This document shows, piece by piece, positions 5,244 to 6,990 of a DNA stretch of 6,990 nt (position 1 is its first letter; every line of letters starts with the position of its first letter). The notes below the pieces were generated by a model, which was given only the letters and a program-made list of their open reading frames with translations, ran no database searches and was not told the origin of the DNA. This DNA is from Bacillota bacterium. GTDB taxonomy: Bacteria; Bacillota; Sulfobacillia; Thermaerobacterales; Thermaerobacteraceae. The translations under genes were made by a program, and so were the position numbers. The stretch covers positions 1 through 6,990 of the forward strand of contig QGUQ01000095.1 in NCBI GenBank assembly GCA_003242195.1. Reading direction: 5' to 3'.

Positions 5244-5813
5244 GTGGAGAAGGCGGGACATAGGGCGCCGCAACGGGCCGTAACGAGCGGGCACCTGCCC
5301 CGCTGCTCCTGGGCGCAGCAGGACCCGCTGCTGGCCCGGTACCATGATGAGGAGTGGGGCCGGCCCATCACCGACGATGACCAGCTGTTCGGCCGCCTGA
5401 TGCTCGAGCTGTTCCAAGCGGGGTTGAGCTGGCGCACGGTGCTCTACAAGCGGGAGGCCATCAACCGGGCCTTCGCAGGCTTCGACGTGCGCAGGGTGGC
5501 CGCTTTCACGGAGGCCGATGTGGAGCGCCTCCTGGCCGATGCCGCCATCATCCGCAACCGCGCCAAGATCGAGGCCACCATCGCCAACGCCCGGGCGTGC
5601 CTGGAGATCCGCGCCCGCTACGGCTCCTTCCGGGCCTTTCTCGACGCCCTACCGCCCGACGTGCAGGCGGTCACTGCCGAGTTGCGGAAGTGGTTTCGCT
5701 TCGTGGGGCCGACGATGGTGGACAGCTTCCTTCAGGCCGTCGGACGCATCCCGCCGCGCCACGAGCCGGGGTGCTGGCTGGCGGGTGCCGCCCCGCCTCC
5801 CGGCGTATCCTGA
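5244..5813 (+). CDS. tag: DNA-3-methyladenine glycosylase I (Tag)
   Basis: A 189-residue base-excision repair enzyme that removes 3-methyladenine from alkylated DNA. Aligning by eye with E. coli Tag, all key residues are present. The zinc site is C21, H34, H173 and C177 (E. coli C4, H17, H175, C179), and the base pocket is Y33, E55 and W63 (E. coli Y16, E38, W46). Conserved blocks are YHDEEWGRP (33-41), LELFQAGLSW (54-63), AIIRNRAKIEATIANARA (101-118) and FRFVGPT (151-157). The segment between GSF (127-129) and FRFVGPT is about 20 residues shorter than in E. coli, so the protein is compact although its N-terminus is about 17 residues longer. GTG 5244 is the best start, with GGGAGGGGG at 5227-5235; residues 1-19 are unconserved. 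It follows the MFS gene by 63 nt with no terminator seen and converges with the protease gene, whose stop is 44 nt away. Confidence 0.9.
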   Translation: MEKAGHRAPQRAVTSGHLPRCSWAQQDPLLARYHDEEWGRPITDDDQLFGRLMLELFQAGLSWRTVLYKREAINRAFAGFDVRRVAAFTEADVERLLADAAIIRNRAKIEATIANARACLEIRARYGSFRAFLDALPPDVQAVTAELRKWFRFVGPTMVDSFLQAVGRIPPRHEPGCWLAGAAPPPGVS

Positions 5814-5857
5814 AGCGGCACCCGGCCTGCCCGCTCGGGGTTCCGGTGGGCCTCCCG

Positions 5858-6990
5858 CTACGACCGCGACTTCCCGCTCGCCGGCTCGGCCGGCGCCGCC
5901 GCCTCCAGCGCCCGGCGGCCGTCCACCAGGCCGCGGCCCTGGGCGTGGGCATCCGCGCCGAGATCACCGGCCGTCTCCATCAGCAGCCGCTTGATGTCGT
6001 CCGGGCCGAGGCCGGGGTTCCGTTCCAGCAGCAGGGCCGCGAGGCCGGCGACCACGGGGGTGGCCATGGAAGTGCCGGACAGGGTGATGTAGTCCGCACC
6101 TCCGGCGCCGACCTGCCGGTCCAGCAAGGAACCGGGCGCGTTGGTCGCGGTGATGTTCGCGCCGGGGGCCACGACGTCGGGCTTGGGCAGGCCGTCCACC
6201 GTGGGCCCGCGGCTGGAGAAGGGAGCGACGGCGTCGTCCTGCTGGTCCTCCGTGTCCCGATCGTCGCTGGCACCCACCGTCAGCAGCGCGGGATGGATAC
6301 CCGGGGAGGCAATGGTTCCCGCCGCCGGGCCCTCGTTGCCCGCCGCCACGCAGACCGTGATGCCCGCCTCCCAGGCGGCGGCACACGCCCGGGCCAGGGG
6401 GTCGTCCCGGTACGAGCCGGCGGCCGGCGCGCCCAGGGACACGTTGAGCACCCGGATGCCCAGCCGCTCCCGGTTTGCCACCACCCATTCCACCCCGGCG
6501 ATGACGGTGGACATCCGGCCCGAGCCCCGGGCGTCCAGCACCTTCACGCCGGCCAGCCGGGCCCCCGGGGCGATGCCCGTGTACCGGCCACCGGAGCGGG
6601 CTCCGCTGCCCGCGATGATGCCCGCCACGTGGGTGCCGTGGCCGTTGTCGTCATAGAAGTCGGTGCGGCCGTTGACGGCGTCGTGGAACGCCTCCAGGCG
6701 GGGGGAGGGTTCCAGGAAGTCGGGGTGGGGGTGGATGCCCGTGTCCAGCACCGCCACGGTCACGCCCTGGCCGGTGACCCCCGCTTCCCGCAGCGCGGTG
6801 GCGCCCACCGCGGGGGCCGCCACGTCCAGGAGCGCCCGGACTTCCCGGTCGAAGAACAGGCGCTGCACGTGGGGCTGTCCCATCACGCGCCGCACCGTCG
6901 TGGCCGGCATCTCGGCCGCCACGCACCCCACCAGGTCGAGCCGCCGCACCCGGCGGCAACCCTGGGACGCGAGCCACCCGCAGAGACGGT
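5858..6990 (-). CDS. AprX-like subtilisin-family (S8) serine protease, N-terminus beyond the window
   Basis: The reading frame runs from a TAG at 5858-5860 to the window edge without a stop. Numbering from the GTG at 6949 (363 residues), the catalytic triad is D69 (VAVLDTGI), H104 (DNGHGTHVAG) and S294 (SGTSMATP), with oxyanion N205 (VAAGNEGP). The domain resembles B. subtilis AprX closely: VRALLDVA before the domain, DDAVAPFSSRGPTVDG (238-253) and KPDVVAPGANI (256-266). GTG 6949 is the first start in the window but has no Shine-Dalgarno. The 13 codons upstream (RLCGWLASQGCRR) and residues 1-40 read as one domain similar to the N-terminal part of AprX, so the real start is probably further right. 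No signal peptide can be judged. Substrate unknown; AprX is linked to late growth in Bacillus. It converges on tag. Confidence 0.9.
   Translation of the reverse strand, partial: RLCGWLASQGCRRVRRLDLVGCVAAEMPATTVRRVMGQPHVQRLFFDREVRALLDVAAPAVGATALREAGVTGQGVTVAVLDTGIHPHPDFLEPSPRLEAFHDAVNGRTDFYDDNGHGTHVAGIIAGSGARSGGRYTGIAPGARLAGVKVLDARGSGRMSTVIAGVEWVVANRERLGIRVLNVSLGAPAAGSYRDDPLARACAAAWEAGITVCVAAGNEGPAAGTIASPGIHPALLTVGASDDRDTEDQQDDAVAPFSSRGPTVDGLPKPDVVAPGANITATNAPGSLLDRQVGAGGADYITLSGTSMATPVVAGLAALLLERNPGLGPDDIKRLLMETAGDLGADAHAQGRGLVDGRRALEAAAPAEPASGKSRS

Noticed and set aside
4143..5417. 424-residue antisense frame across the MFS gene.
   Set aside because: Composition is low-complexity Gln/Gly/Pro/Arg/His, as expected from the complement of a GC-biased gene. 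The sense strand is clearly an MFS transporter.
5814..5857. Shared terminator between the convergent tag and protease genes.
   Set aside because: Only a 4-bp CCCG/CGGG stem and imperfect arms are present, with no T-run on either strand.
1..6990. CRISPR array, insertion sequence, attachment site, tRNA or rRNA.
   Set aside because: I saw no regularly spaced repeats, terminal inverted repeats with a transposase, or structural RNA sequences; almost all of the window is occupied by ordinary genes.

Overview
The window reads as chromosomal DNA from a very GC-rich bacterium. Codon third positions are almost all G or C, GTG and TTG starts are common, and most genes have strong purine-rich ribosome binding sites. 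Gene content (a Fur-type regulator beside znuCBA, a lipoprotein-anchored binding protein and an AprX-like subtilase) best fits a high-GC Bacillota lineage of the Thermaerobacter/Symbiobacterium kind. That placement is inference from composition and protein resemblance. No mobile element, CRISPR array, rRNA or tRNA gene is visible.

Left edge (1-310): the C-terminal 73 codons of an unrecognised protein, then two hairpins. The second hairpin is a convincing rho-independent terminator, and it separates this gene from the convergent regulator gene.

Regulator and zinc uptake (318-3942): a Fur-family regulator (minus strand) is transcribed divergently from an ABC importer for a divalent metal, most likely zinc. 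The importer order is ATPase (znuC), permease (znuB), substrate-binding lipoprotein (znuA). The roughly 220-bp divergent region holds a good -35/-10 pair for each direction. Each pair is followed by a short AT-rich element, and the two elements share 10 of 12 bases, so they are candidate operators for the regulator. The expected circuit is that the metal-loaded regulator represses itself and the importer, and low zinc relieves the repression. Two stretches inside the operon stand out: a 158-nt G-run-rich spacer before znuB and a strong hairpin between znuB and znuA.

Downstream (3984-5813): a 12-helix MFS transporter resembling the fosmidomycin-resistance (Fsr) group, then DNA-3-methyladenine glycosylase I (tag). 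Both lie on the same strand with short gaps and no visible terminator, so they may be read from the zinc operon. The Tag protein keeps all its zinc and base-recognition residues but lacks about 20 residues of a loop found in E. coli Tag.

Right edge (5858-6990, minus strand): an AprX-like subtilisin-family serine protease converges on tag. Its catalytic domain is complete, but its N-terminal part runs off the window.

I did not find a clearly new system. The points most worth following are the paired operator candidates, the possible extension of the zinc operon into an MFS transporter and a zinc-containing repair enzyme, the shortened Tag, and the G-run leader of znuB.
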